From CAJBVG01 sp943372995 (GTDB lineage: Bacteria > Bacteroidota > Bacteroidia > Sphingobacteriales > Sphingobacteriaceae): 64,000 nt of DNA. Made by a program: the position numbers and the translations under genes. The DNA is taken from positions 1-64,000 of the forward strand of contig CALSAQ010000003.1 of the NCBI GenBank assembly GCA_943372995.1. Direction: 5' to 3'. Each line of letters opens with the position of its first letter. The first letter of the stretch is position 1. Of the stretch, positions 9,097 through 16,935 are shown piece after piece. Under the pieces are notes generated by a model that saw only the letters and a program-made list of their open reading frames with translations, searched no databases and had not been told where the DNA came from.

Positions 9097-9714
9097 TTAT
9101 TTTGCTTCTATGGTGTTTTTATATTGATTAATTAGTTTCATTCCTTTTTCGTTAACCAAACCTCTTAAAAAATGGACGGTTAACTCTTCCATAACTACGT
9201 TGAATTGAAAATCAGTAGGTGGATAAATTTCATAATTAAAAGTCATGTCTACCTGCTCTAACCTCATTCTTGATAAAATCTCGATATTGATATCATCTCG
9301 GTATACGCCTTCTCTAATCCCTCTATTCATGTTATCTACAATTTTATTCAACACGTATTTATTTCTAAACTCTCTGAATTCTATCCAACCCTTTGGGTGA
9401 TATTTTTGTAAATCGTAAAACATGATAGGGTTAAAACTTCTAATCATCTCTCCTACCGAGCTATTAACAGCTAATAATTCTGATATTGCATCGTGAGCTG
9501 CGGGGCCACAACAATTTTCCACCTCATCAAAATGTCGACTAATATTTAGTTTAGTTACTGCTATAACCAATTCATCTTTGTCGGGATAATGCTGGTAAAT
9601 GGTCTTTTTGGAAACCCCTAATTGTTTGGCAATATCATCCATGGTGATACTCCTTATGCCATAACGGCGGAAAAGCTCATCCCCTTTGTTTAATATGCGT
9701 TCTTGTAGTTCCAC
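9097..9714 (-). CDS. TetR-family transcriptional regulator of the efflux operon
   Basis: This 205-residue TetR repressor has its helix-turn-helix at about residues 8-55: ILNKGDELFRRYGIRSITMDDIAKQLGV followed by SKKTIYQHYPDKDELV. The C-terminal ligand-binding helices have no family-wide motif. The start is a GTG (an in-frame TAG sits two codons upstream, so no longer form is possible). It is the first gene of the efflux operon, and its own promoter carries an inverted repeat that is a good operator candidate. It is therefore likely to repress itself and the pump until an inducer binds. Confidence 0.92.
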   Translation of the reverse strand: MELQERILNKGDELFRRYGIRSITMDDIAKQLGVSKKTIYQHYPDKDELVIAVTKLNISRHFDEVENCCGPAAHDAISELLAVNSSVGEMIRSFNPIMFYDLQKYHPKGWIEFREFRNKYVLNKIVDNMNRGIREGVYRDDINIEILSRMRLEQVDMTFNYEIYPPTDFQFNVVMEELTVHFLRGLVNEKGMKLINQYKNTIEAK

Positions 9715-9739
9715 GGCCTATTTATTGTAATTATGGCCG

Positions 9740-9775
9740 CAAAACTATAGAAACTTTTAACAATAACAAAGTTTC
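9740..9775 (-). promoter_or_regulatory. Promoter of the efflux operon with overlapping operator candidate
   Basis: On the minus strand TTTG (9767-9770) is followed after exactly 19 bases by TAGTTTTG (9740-9747), a full match to the Bacteroidota -33/-7 pattern. A perfect inverted repeat GAAACTTT-N10-AAAGTTTC (9750-9757 and 9768-9775) covers the -33 box and most of the spacer, where a TetR dimer would block polymerase. The leader to the GTG start is about 20 bases. Confidence 0.6.
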
Positions 9776-9803
9776 CTACGTTTATTTTAAAAAAAACTTC
9801 AAA

Positions 9804-9826
9804 TGTAATGCTGATGTTACATTACA
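9804..9826 (-). terminator. Possible weak terminator after the lipoprotein gene
   Basis: TGTAATG and CATTACA (9804-9810 and 9820-9826) form a 7-bp AT-rich stem with a 9-base loop. On the minus strand a run of eight T begins about seven bases further on. The stem is weak and could equally be a regulator site upstream of the tetR promoter. Confidence 0.3.
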
Positions 9827-9859
9827 ATGCTCGAACAAGCTATGAATTAGGGCTTTGTA

Positions 9860-10633
9860 TTAATTCAAAGTTGCATTTATGCTTCTCTCTAACTCCAATA
9901 GGAAGTAATACTTTTTACTATTAACTGTTTTTGGGATATAATTAAATGCCCTAATTCTAATGCGTACTGGACCAGTTGGAATTGATATGAGTTCAGAATC
10001 CAAAAAGGTAAGACTTGTAGCCTTGGGAGAAAAAGGTTTACTATAACTATTGTCGGGGTTAGTCTCCGATTCTACAACCGCGATTAAGGAATCTGTATTT
10101 GTAAAAGCTCCATTAAAATTGATGCTTATTCCATCTTCTTTGGTATAATTTTGAGAACCATTCCACATAGCAAAATATGGAGTATCTGGTGCTAAATGAT
10201 AATCGATGGCTGGAATCCCAGTAAAAACATTCCCTGTTACTTTCCAATGCATTCCATTTTTAAAGTATAGCATGTTGTGATAATTTACATACGCACTGAA
10301 TGAATCGAAAAAATACAAAGTATCTTGATTTAGAAATACATCTCCCGCATTTAAGAAAACTTCATCGTTAACGGAGTGATAAAAAATTGCAGCTGCTGCA
10401 GAATAAAAACTCGTTAATGTATCAAGAGTATCAAAAGGAATAATGATACTCGAATAAGTATTCGTTAAGCCTAATACACCTTTACCATCAGTAGGAATAA
10501 AATCACCCTCAGAAAATCTTATGTTCACTATTTCTTGTGTTACACTGGATGCAGGGGTAGAATTTGTATCCTTTTCACAAGAAGTATTTACTAGTAAATA
10601 AGAGATAAGAATAAATGATATATACTTTTTCAT
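9860..10633 (-). CDS. Hypothetical lipoprotein
   Basis: I do not recognise this 257-residue protein. The N-terminus MKKYISFILISYLLVNTSCEKD is a lipoprotein signal peptide with the acceptor cysteine at position 19, followed by a polar linker (KDTNSTPAS) and a mainly beta-rich, Asn/Asp/Ser-rich body, so it is probably anchored in the outer membrane. The gene stands alone, divergent from the T9SS-exported protein at 10710. A TAttTTTG box lies about 25-30 bases upstream on the minus strand. A weak hairpin at 9804-9826 followed by a T-run could end its transcript. Function unknown. Confidence 0.7.
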   Translation of the reverse strand: MKKYISFILISYLLVNTSCEKDTNSTPASSVTQEIVNIRFSEGDFIPTDGKGVLGLTNTYSSIIIPFDTLDTLTSFYSAAAAIFYHSVNDEVFLNAGDVFLNQDTLYFFDSFSAYVNYHNMLYFKNGMHWKVTGNVFTGIPAIDYHLAPDTPYFAMWNGSQNYTKEDGISINFNGAFTNTDSLIAVVESETNPDNSYSKPFSPKATSLTFLDSELISIPTGPVRIRIRAFNYIPKTVNSKKYYFLLELERSINATLN

Positions 10634-10709
10634 GGTAATGTCAGATTTAATTAAACACCAGCAAAAATATAATTTATATCAGTAATTTCAGTAAAACTAA
10701 CACTAGACG

Positions 10710-12116
10710 ATGAAAAGATTTCTACAAATACTAATTCTATTCGTTTGTTTACATAGTAATGCATATAGTGCACACATTATTGGAGGTCAATTTAGATATT
10801 TTTACGTTTCTAAAAATGAATTTAAAATTCAAATAGAATTAAATTTAGACAAAAGCTCTGGCGGTGCGGGCTTTGAATCTATATTTATTATTGGTATGTA
10901 TTCTAAAAGTAGTAACCAATTAATAAAAAAATTCAGCTTGTACAAAGACAGTATTGTAAGAAATAGATACGATTTTGATTGTACTACTCCATACCGCAGT
11001 TTTGAATCTGGTTATTACTCAGCAAGCATTTACATTGACAAAGATTTTATTAGTTCTTATGACTCAACTGGATATTATTTTAGTTGGGAACGATGCTGTT
11101 TAACACATGACATTGTTAATATTTTTGACCCAACTGAATCTACATTCTTAAATTATATAGATATTCCTAAATTAAATATCTCCTCTAACGATACTACCCC
11201 TTTTATAAATAGTAGTCCGTACAAAAAAATTAACTTTTATTTCCCACTATTATGCTTGAATAAAGACTTTAATTTTGATTTTTCATATATAGACCCCGAT
11301 GGTGATTCACTAGTTTATGAAATTGTGACGCCTCTAGAAGGTTATCTATCCACTGCTTTTAACCCAGCACAAGCAACCAACTCTAAACCTTTTGACAAAA
11401 TAATTTGGGCTGAAGGTTTTTCAGATAATTTAATAATACCATCCGATCCTTACTTTAAGATTAACAGACATACTGGTTTAATAACCATGAAACCAAAACA
11501 AATAGGCAATTATTTATTTAGTGTGGCAATTCATGAATATAAAAATGGGAAAAAAATAGGTTCTGTAATACATACATCTACACTTTTAATTACAGATTGC
11601 ATGTCATCTCTTATAGAACACCCAAAAAGTCAATATGCCGCGCTAAATAGCACTGTAACATTCAGAGTTAAGCACACCGATACATTAGCATTATATTATT
11701 GGCAATATAATGATGGAACTGGGTTAAAATTTATTCAAGGTGAAAATAATGATAGCTTGGTGTTAACAAATATAACCGAATCTTTAAATAACAACAAGTA
11801 TAGATGTGTAATTAAAACTCCAAAGTTCTGTGATGATTTTTCAGACTATGCTACATTGAGAATACTTGGAGTAGGTATAGACAATAAAAACAGTAAAGAT
11901 TTTAAACTTTACCCAAACCCAACACAGTCTGTAGTTTATTTCAGCGACAATGTTTTAAAAAATATAAAGCTTTATAGCAGTGATGGCAGGTTGCTGACGC
12001 AAAAGCACCAAGTGAATCAAATAGACATTTCTGATTTAACAAATGGAGTCTATATCATTAAACTCGAAAGCTTAGACGGAAAGCTAAGCTGGGTAAAGCA
12101 AATTATCAAGCAATAA
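10710..12116 (+). CDS. T9SS-exported surface protein with Ig-like domain
   Basis: This 468-residue protein is predicted to be exported by the type IX secretion system. A Sec signal peptide (to about residue 20, ...SNAYSA) is followed directly by HIIGGQFRYFYV, an opening shared by a group of large Bacteroidota surface or gliding-associated proteins. Residues 40-290 are beta-rich, with a cadherin-like DPDGDSLVYEI stretch. A tyrosine-rich Ig-like module follows (about 295-385, with WQYNDGTG and YRCVI). The C-terminus is a type A sorting domain: LYPNPTQ, then IDISDLTNGVYIIKLES and KQIIKQ. That domain is normally cleaved or linked to A-LPS at the surface. Its ligand is unknown. A strong terminator follows at once. 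Confidence 0.85.
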   Translation: MKRFLQILILFVCLHSNAYSAHIIGGQFRYFYVSKNEFKIQIELNLDKSSGGAGFESIFIIGMYSKSSNQLIKKFSLYKDSIVRNRYDFDCTTPYRSFESGYYSASIYIDKDFISSYDSTGYYFSWERCCLTHDIVNIFDPTESTFLNYIDIPKLNISSNDTTPFINSSPYKKINFYFPLLCLNKDFNFDFSYIDPDGDSLVYEIVTPLEGYLSTAFNPAQATNSKPFDKIIWAEGFSDNLIIPSDPYFKINRHTGLITMKPKQIGNYLFSVAIHEYKNGKKIGSVIHTSTLLITDCMSSLIEHPKSQYAALNSTVTFRVKHTDTLALYYWQYNDGTGLKFIQGENNDSLVLTNITESLNNNKYRCVIKTPKFCDDFSDYATLRILGVGIDNKNSKDFKLYPNPTQSVVYFSDNVLKNIKLYSSDGRLLTQKHQVNQIDISDLTNGVYIIKLESLDGKLSWVKQIIKQ

Positions 12117-12120
12117 AAAA

Positions 12121-12146
12121 AGCCCCGAAATTTTCGGGGCTTTTTA
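12121..12146. terminator. Bidirectional intrinsic terminator
   Basis: AGCCCCGAAA and TTTTCGGGGCT form a long GC-topped stem, with a T-run on the plus side and an A-run (T on the minus strand) on the other. It ends the T9SS gene transcript from the left and the tRNA transcript from the right. Confidence 0.85.
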
Positions 12147-12153
12147 CTTTCAG

Positions 12154-12239
12154 TACCTAGGGCGGGAATCGAACCCGCACGACCTGTAAGGGTCACAGGA
12201 TTTTAAGTCCTGCGTGTCTACCAGTTCCACCACCTAGGC
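12154..12239 (-). tRNA. tRNA-Leu (UAA anticodon)
   Basis: This is an 86-nucleotide cloverleaf on the minus strand. The acceptor stem is GCCTAGG / CCTAGGT. The anticodon stem-loop CAGGA-CTTAAAA-TCCTG carries TAA. A long class II variable arm is present, and the T-arm contains GGTTCGATTCC. The CCA end is not encoded. It lies downstream of tRNA-Gly on the same strand. Confidence 0.95.
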
Positions 12240-12245
12240 ATCTTC

Positions 12246-12271
12246 AAAAAAAAATCCTCTCGTCCGAGAGG
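12246..12271 (-). terminator. Terminator-like hairpin between the two tRNA genes
   Basis: On the minus strand CCTCTCGGACGAGAGG forms a 6-bp GC-rich stem with a 4-base loop, followed by nine T residues. It sits in the 42-base space after tRNA-Gly and before tRNA-Leu. It looks like a complete intrinsic terminator, yet tRNA-Leu has no room for its own promoter other than inside tRNA-Gly. Confidence 0.7.
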
Positions 12272-12281
12272 GGGAAGATTG

Positions 12282-12354
<73 letters not shown>

Positions 12355-12372
12355 TTTTTTGATTGTGGACTG

Positions 12373-12402
12373 CAAATATAGATATTTTAGGTATCCTGTC
12401 AA
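12373..12402 (-). promoter_or_regulatory. Promoter of the tRNA-Gly/tRNA-Leu unit
   Basis: On the minus strand TTG (12400-12402) is followed after exactly 19 bases by TATATTTG (12373-12380), matching the Bacteroidota vegetative promoter. The start would fall about 13-15 bases upstream of the mature tRNA-Gly 5' end. Confidence 0.6.
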
Positions 12403-12451
12403 GAAAAATTTGAAATTTATCGCTTAAGGCCTGTTTTTCAGATTAATGCTT

Positions 12452-12556
12452 GTTCGTACCTCGTAGTTCGTAACTCGTAACTCGTAACTGCCAGTCAACA
12501 TATACTAATTACGAGGTACGAACCACGAGGTACGAGCTACGAACTACGAACTACGA
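12452..12556. repeat. Inverted heptamer-repeat array
   Basis: The left arm (12452-12489) holds five tandem heptamers of the form NYTCGTA (GTTCGTA, CCTCGTA, GTTCGTA, ACTCGTA, ACTCGTA). The right arm (about 12509-12556) holds about seven units of the reverse complement TACGARN. A 19-base unique spacer separates them, so the transcript could fold into a long imperfect hairpin. The right arm runs into the last codons of the MBL hydrolase gene and supplies its stop codon. This array and the two tRNA genes fill the 420-base space between 12117 and 12536. Confidence 0.85.
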
Positions 12557-13307
12557 CTTGTAGAGTATCATAAGCCAAATGAATCCCCTTTGGCAATTCG
12601 GCTTCCACTTCTTCGTGTGTACCCAACTGATGGGAAATATGTGTAAAATAGGTTTGTTCAGCCCCTATCTCTTGTGCTAAATCGATTGCTTCAGATAAAG
12701 TAAAATGAGAAATGTGCTCTTCTCTTCGCAATGCATTTAAGACTAAAATCTTTGTTCCTTTTATCTTCTCTTTCTCTTCTTCTGAAATAGTTTTGGCATC
12801 GGTGATATATGTAAAATCTCCTATCCGAAAGCCATATACTGGTAGTTTAAAATGCATTACCCGTATAGGTAGTACCTCAACGCCTTGTATGTTCAGTAAT
12901 TGATTCTCTATTGGGTGTAAAATAACTCTTGGGATACCTGGATAGTTAATACCAGAAAATATATAGGAGAATTCGTTCTTTAACGCGTGCTGAACACGTT
13001 CCTCTGCATAAACGTCTATTTCCCTATCATGCTTAAAATTAAACGCTCTTACGTCGTCTAAGCCCGCTACATGGTCTTTGTGTTCGTGTGTAAATAGAAT
13101 GGCATCTAATTGGTGAACTTTCTCTCTGAGCATTTGATAGCGAAAGTCGGGACCAGCATCAATCACAAACACCTTATTGTTTACTTCAATCATTACCGAA
13201 CTGCGCAAACGCTTATTCCTTACATCGTCTGATGTACATACCCTACAGTTACATGCAATAACAGGTACACCTTGTGAAGTTCCGGTACCTAAAAAAGTAA
13301 TTTTCAC
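12537..13307 (-). CDS. MBL-fold metallo-hydrolase (PhnP-like)
   Basis: This 256-residue metallo-beta-lactamase-fold hydrolase resembles PhnP/cyclic phosphodiesterase-like proteins widespread in Bacteroidota. It begins MKITFLGTGTSQGVPVIAC, with a C-x-C-x-x-C set (CNCRVC) like the structural zinc site of PhnP. The metal motif THEHKDHVAGLDD, the later YITDA aspartate and a C-terminal YFTHISH histidine follow. The natural substrate is uncertain; a cyclic nucleotide or phosphodiester is likely. It starts with GTG, sharing one base (TAGTG) with the stop of the preceding small gene. Its last residues VVVRSS are encoded by the heptamer-repeat array, so the C-terminus has probably been altered by the repeat. 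Confidence 0.88.
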   Translation of the reverse strand: MKITFLGTGTSQGVPVIACNCRVCTSDDVRNKRLRSSVMIEVNNKVFVIDAGPDFRYQMLREKVHQLDAILFTHEHKDHVAGLDDVRAFNFKHDREIDVYAEERVQHALKNEFSYIFSGINYPGIPRVILHPIENQLLNIQGVEVLPIRVMHFKLPVYGFRIGDFTYITDAKTISEEEKEKIKGTKILVLNALRREEHISHFTLSEAIDLAQEIGAEQTYFTHISHQLGTHEEVEAELPKGIHLAYDTLQVVVRSS

Positions 13308-13573
13308 TAACTCGCTTTTATCGGTTTTATGGAATGAAAGAATTTCTGTTGATTCTCATCAAACAAATTCTCATCAATTTCTATTTGTTGAAGAATTTCT
13401 GCTAAGGCCGCAATTTTAACATCCATGGTTGCAAACTTATTCACTACAACCACTTTTGCTTCTAAAATCAAACAAGAACCTGGCTTAAAATTTCCTTTCT
13501 CGTAACGAACTTTATATTGCTGCGCCTTGAATAAATCTTCTATCTTATCTAATGTTCCTTGTGAAATCTTCAT
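13307..13573 (-). CDS. Conserved small hypothetical protein
   Basis: This 88-residue protein has no signal peptide or membrane segment and no family I can name. It opens MKISQGTLDKIEDLFKAQQYKVRYEKG, then has a strand-rich centre (CLILEAKVVVVNKFA) and an acidic helix (IAALAEILQQIEIDENLFDE). The pattern looks like a small soluble alpha/beta protein. It sits 4 bases after the lolA stop and overlaps the MBL hydrolase start by one base, so it is translated as part of the ftsK-lolA run. The tight coupling to the MBL enzyme suggests related work, but no function can be assigned. Confidence 0.75.
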   Translation of the reverse strand: MKISQGTLDKIEDLFKAQQYKVRYEKGNFKPGSCLILEAKVVVVNKFATMDVKIAALAEILQQIEIDENLFDENQQKFFHSIKPIKAS

Positions 13574-13577
13574 AGTC

Positions 13578-14219
13578 TTATCTTAAATCAACCACTTCTA
13601 CTCCTGGATATTTCTTAGTATCAAAACTAAATGTACTCGTATTTACCGCGAAATTAGGGGTAAAGGTTTTTATCGCGTAAGTATATCTATTTCCAGTTTT
13701 TTCGTAGATGATACTTTTAACTATTTGCTTTGTTGCTTTATCTACTGTTAATTTAATCTTGAAAAAGTTCTTCGTTTTATCTGTTGGTGTGAGTTCTAAG
13801 TTTTGTAAGGTTTGCTTACCCACTTTTTTCTCATCGACAAATTTATACAGAAATCCTTTTTCATACATCGTAAATATCTCCGAAGGTTTTATTCCTTCTG
13901 CGTCTGGATCCACATCGTTCACTTGCACTTCTTTTGCCTCTTTCATGTATGTCCAGATGGTTTTACCATCACAAATTACCTCTTGCCCTGCAATACCTAA
14001 TCTGTACTTGCTCCCCGACAAAATTATATTACCCACTTGAGTTTCTTTAATTTTAGCTTGCGGATTTTCAAGTGTGTACGAAAACTCAGCTTTCATCGAT
14101 TTATATGATCGATATTTCGCACTCACACCCGTTAAAATATCCTTTGCTTTTTTGTCGCCTTGGGCAATCGCTTGTAATCCTATCACTAATACCGTGACTA
14201 CTAATATTACTTTTTTCAT
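13578..14219 (-). CDS. lolA: LolA-like outer-membrane lipoprotein carrier
   Basis: This periplasmic chaperone is expected to carry lipoproteins from the inner to the outer membrane. The 213-residue protein has a signal peptide (MKKVILVVTVLVIGLQAIAQ), then the LolA layout: an amphipathic helix (AKDILTGVSAKYRSYKSMKA), antiparallel strands forming the open half-barrel (NIILSGSKYRLGIAGQEVICDGKTIW), and later LTPTDKTKNFFKIKLTVD. It lies 4 bases downstream of ftsK, the same ftsK-lolA order seen in many bacteria, which supports the call. Weak sequence conservation in the family keeps this below certainty. Confidence 0.88.
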   Translation of the reverse strand: MKKVILVVTVLVIGLQAIAQGDKKAKDILTGVSAKYRSYKSMKAEFSYTLENPQAKIKETQVGNIILSGSKYRLGIAGQEVICDGKTIWTYMKEAKEVQVNDVDPDAEGIKPSEIFTMYEKGFLYKFVDEKKVGKQTLQNLELTPTDKTKNFFKIKLTVDKATKQIVKSIIYEKTGNRYTYAIKTFTPNFAVNTSTFSFDTKKYPGVEVVDLR

Positions 14220-14223
14220 TTTG

Positions 14224-16908
14224 TTATTTCTCTGGATTCATTAGTGCATTTAAATGTTGCTCTAACGAATACTCATCTTTAATTAATACTTCTCTTGCCT
14301 TAGAGCCTTCAAAAGGGCCAACTATACCGAATGCTTCTAATTGATCTATAATTCTACCAGCTCTATTGTAGCCTAATTTTAATTTTCTTTGCACCAATGA
14401 GGTTGAACCTTGCTGATGCATCACTATTAAACGTGCTGCTTCTTCAAAAAGTGCATCGCGTTCATTTAAGTCCATTTCCCTCGAACTTGACCCTTCTCCA
14501 CTCTCATCAACATACTCTGGTAAGATATGCGCGCTAGGATATGCTCTTTGTGCTCCAATGAAATCTGTTACCTTTTCTACCTCTGGAGTGTCTACAAAGG
14601 CACATTGTATACGAATAATATCACTTCCTAATGATAACAACATATCTCCTCTACCAATCAACTGCTCTGCTCCCCCTGCATCTAATATCGTTCTCGAATC
14701 AATCTTCGAACTTACTCTAAACGCCAAACGTGCCGGGAAGTTTGCTTTAATTGTACCAGTAATAACATTTACCGATGGTCTTTGTGTGGCAATAACCAAA
14801 TGAATTCCAATTGCTCTAGCTAACTGTGCTAATCGGGCAATAGGCGTTTCAATTTCTTTACCTGCTGTCATCATCAAATCGGCAAACTCATCAATTACTA
14901 ATACAATAAATGGTAAATAACGATGTCCTTCATTTGGATTTAATTTTCTGGCAATAAATTTCGCATTGTACTCTTTAAGATTTCTAACATGAGCATCTTT
15001 TAATAACTCATATCGTTGATCCATTTCTATACACAATGAATTCAGTGTATGTATTACTTTCTTCGTATCTGTTATAATAGCATCACCATCACCTGGAAGC
15101 TTCGCTAAAAAATGTCGTTCAATTTTTCTAAATAAGGTTAACTCCACTTTTTTAGGGTCCACCATTACGAATTTTATTTGCGATGGATGTTTTTTGTACA
15201 ACAGTGAAACTAACAAGGCATTTATCCCTACCGATTTACCTTGTCCTGTAGCCCCTGCCATCAATAAATGGGGCATTTTCGCCAGATCGGCTACAAATAC
15301 TTCATTAGAAATAGTTTTACCTAATGCTATAGGTAAATCCATTTGTGCCATCTGATATTTTTCCGACGCTAATACCGAACGCATAGATACCATTTCTGGG
15401 GTTTGGTTAGGAACCTCTATACCTATTGTTCCTTTTCCTGGTATTGGTGCAATAATCCTAATTCCTAACGCGGATAAACTTAAAGCAATATCGTCTTCTA
15501 AGTTTTTAATCTTAGAAATACGTACCCCTGCTGCTGGTACAATTTCATATAAAGTAACCGTAGGTCCAATGGTAGCTTTAATCTTAGCAATATCAATATT
15601 ATAATGTCCTAGGGTTTCTACAATTCTGTTTTTATTGCGTTCTAACTCTTCTGTATTCACAGAAATTTTAGTACTGCCGTAATTTTCTAATAATTCTAAT
15701 GGTGGGTATTTATAAGAAGATAAATCTAATGTGGGGTCGTACTCTCCCAATTCTTTTACCAAATCTTCTGCTGTAATATCACCTGAATTAGTAGTTGCAA
15801 CTACTGTAGGGATGTCTTCTTCCACTTCCGCAACTTCTAAAGCTAAACCACTTGCTGGTTCTTGTTTATCTGCTTTTATAAAATCGACTTTCTCGAAACC
15901 ATCCTCATCAACTTTCTTCTCTTCGTACTCCTCTTGCTTCTGCTCTGTAGTAATTACTTCTTGATAATTATCTACCAACTCCTCTTCTGCAATTTCAATC
16001 TCTTCTTCTTCGTCGTTATCAAATTCTGCAATAGGTTCATTTAATTTGTTTTTTAGAATAGGCATTCTCTCCTCTTCTAAAGGTTGATTACGTAGCGGTA
16101 ATTCAAATGATTTCGGTTTAGCTTCAAACTCTGAAGTAGTTAGTTCTGGCTTGCGATTCAACTCTACAGGCATTAACTCCTCTTCTTCTAAACCTTTTAC
16201 TTCTTCATTTTCTTCTTTAGGTTTTATTGGCGATTTGAATTCTAAATTATAGGCAATTACTGCACACGATAAACCTGCAAAAGCTAATAATCCTGCAGTA
16301 CCTGTCTTACCAAGCACCTGATTAAACCAATCGTTCATTTGTATACCATAAGCTCCTGCCAAGAAATACAAATCTGTTTTTACAAAACTGATTATAAATG
16401 CAAAGCTGATGGAAAGAAAAATTAAAAAGAATAATGAATAAGCTAAGGTTCTACCTAGCTTCATTATGCTCACTTTAAACAATAAACGATATCCTATTAG
16501 GAAACTACAAAAAGCAAATAGAAATGATGAGATTCCAAACCATCTATACAAAAATAAATGCGAAACCATTGCTCCTAATATCCCTAACCAATTCTCTACT
16601 TTATGGTTTGCAGCATCAAACACTATCCCTAGGTTCGAGGCACCCACTACACTTTGATCTTCATCCCAAGTAAATAAATAGGAGAAAAATGCTACGAATA
16701 AATACAAAGAAAATAGCAACAAAAGCAATCCCATAATTTTAACAAAACGTGGATCTACATTACGTTTCGTTTTAGGTTTTGCTTCTTTCTCTATCTTCTC
16801 TTTTTTTACCGAATTCTTTTCTTTCGATTTAGCAACAGGTTTTTCTATTACCTCATCCTCTATATCGGTATCCGGAGCTGTTACTTGTGATCTTAACTTA
16901 TTGGCCAT
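14224..16908 (-). CDS. ftsK: DNA translocase FtsK
   Basis: This ATP-driven motor moves chromosome termini through the division septum and activates XerCD at dif. It has 894 residues. Residues 1-55 are a charged cytoplasmic tail. Four membrane helices lie between about 57 and 222. A low-complexity Glu/Lys-rich linker spans 225-380. The RecA-like motor follows, with Walker A AGATGQGKSV at 551-560 and Walker B IVLVIDEFADL. The C-terminal winged-helix gamma domain that reads KOPS sites is about 830-890. A TATATTTG box at 16925-16932 just before the ATG suggests a promoter inside the intergenic gap after mpl. Confidence 0.97.
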   Translation of the reverse strand: MANKLRSQVTAPDTDIEDEVIEKPVAKSKEKNSVKKEKIEKEAKPKTKRNVDPRFVKIMGLLLLLFSLYLFVAFFSYLFTWDEDQSVVGASNLGIVFDAANHKVENWLGILGAMVSHLFLYRWFGISSFLFAFCSFLIGYRLLFKVSIMKLGRTLAYSLFFLIFLSISFAFIISFVKTDLYFLAGAYGIQMNDWFNQVLGKTGTAGLLAFAGLSCAVIAYNLEFKSPIKPKEENEEVKGLEEEELMPVELNRKPELTTSEFEAKPKSFELPLRNQPLEEERMPILKNKLNEPIAEFDNDEEEEIEIAEEELVDNYQEVITTEQKQEEYEEKKVDEDGFEKVDFIKADKQEPASGLALEVAEVEEDIPTVVATTNSGDITAEDLVKELGEYDPTLDLSSYKYPPLELLENYGSTKISVNTEELERNKNRIVETLGHYNIDIAKIKATIGPTVTLYEIVPAAGVRISKIKNLEDDIALSLSALGIRIIAPIPGKGTIGIEVPNQTPEMVSMRSVLASEKYQMAQMDLPIALGKTISNEVFVADLAKMPHLLMAGATGQGKSVGINALLVSLLYKKHPSQIKFVMVDPKKVELTLFRKIERHFLAKLPGDGDAIITDTKKVIHTLNSLCIEMDQRYELLKDAHVRNLKEYNAKFIARKLNPNEGHRYLPFIVLVIDEFADLMMTAGKEIETPIARLAQLARAIGIHLVIATQRPSVNVITGTIKANFPARLAFRVSSKIDSRTILDAGGAEQLIGRGDMLLSLGSDIIRIQCAFVDTPEVEKVTDFIGAQRAYPSAHILPEYVDESGEGSSSREMDLNERDALFEEAARLIVMHQQGSTSLVQRKLKLGYNRAGRIIDQLEAFGIVGPFEGSKAREVLIKDEYSLEQHLNALMNPEK

Positions 16909-16924
16909 TCTCTTGCTTAATATG

Positions 16925-16932
16925 CAAATATA
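16925..16932 (-). promoter_or_regulatory. -7 promoter box upstream of ftsK
   Basis: TATATTTG on the minus strand matches the Bacteroidota -7 box and sits 16 bases before the ftsK ATG. No clear TTTG was found 19-20 bases further up, so the promoter may be weak or helped by an activator. Confidence 0.35.
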
Positions 16933-16935
16933 ATT

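Noticed and set aside
12452..12556. CRISPR array
   Set aside because: Units are 7 bases, have no unique spacers and no cas genes are nearby.
13708..14040. 110-residue open frame opposite lolA
   Set aside because: It lies wholly inside a well-supported lolA gene on the other strand, has no family wording, and arises from AT-rich antisense codon bias.
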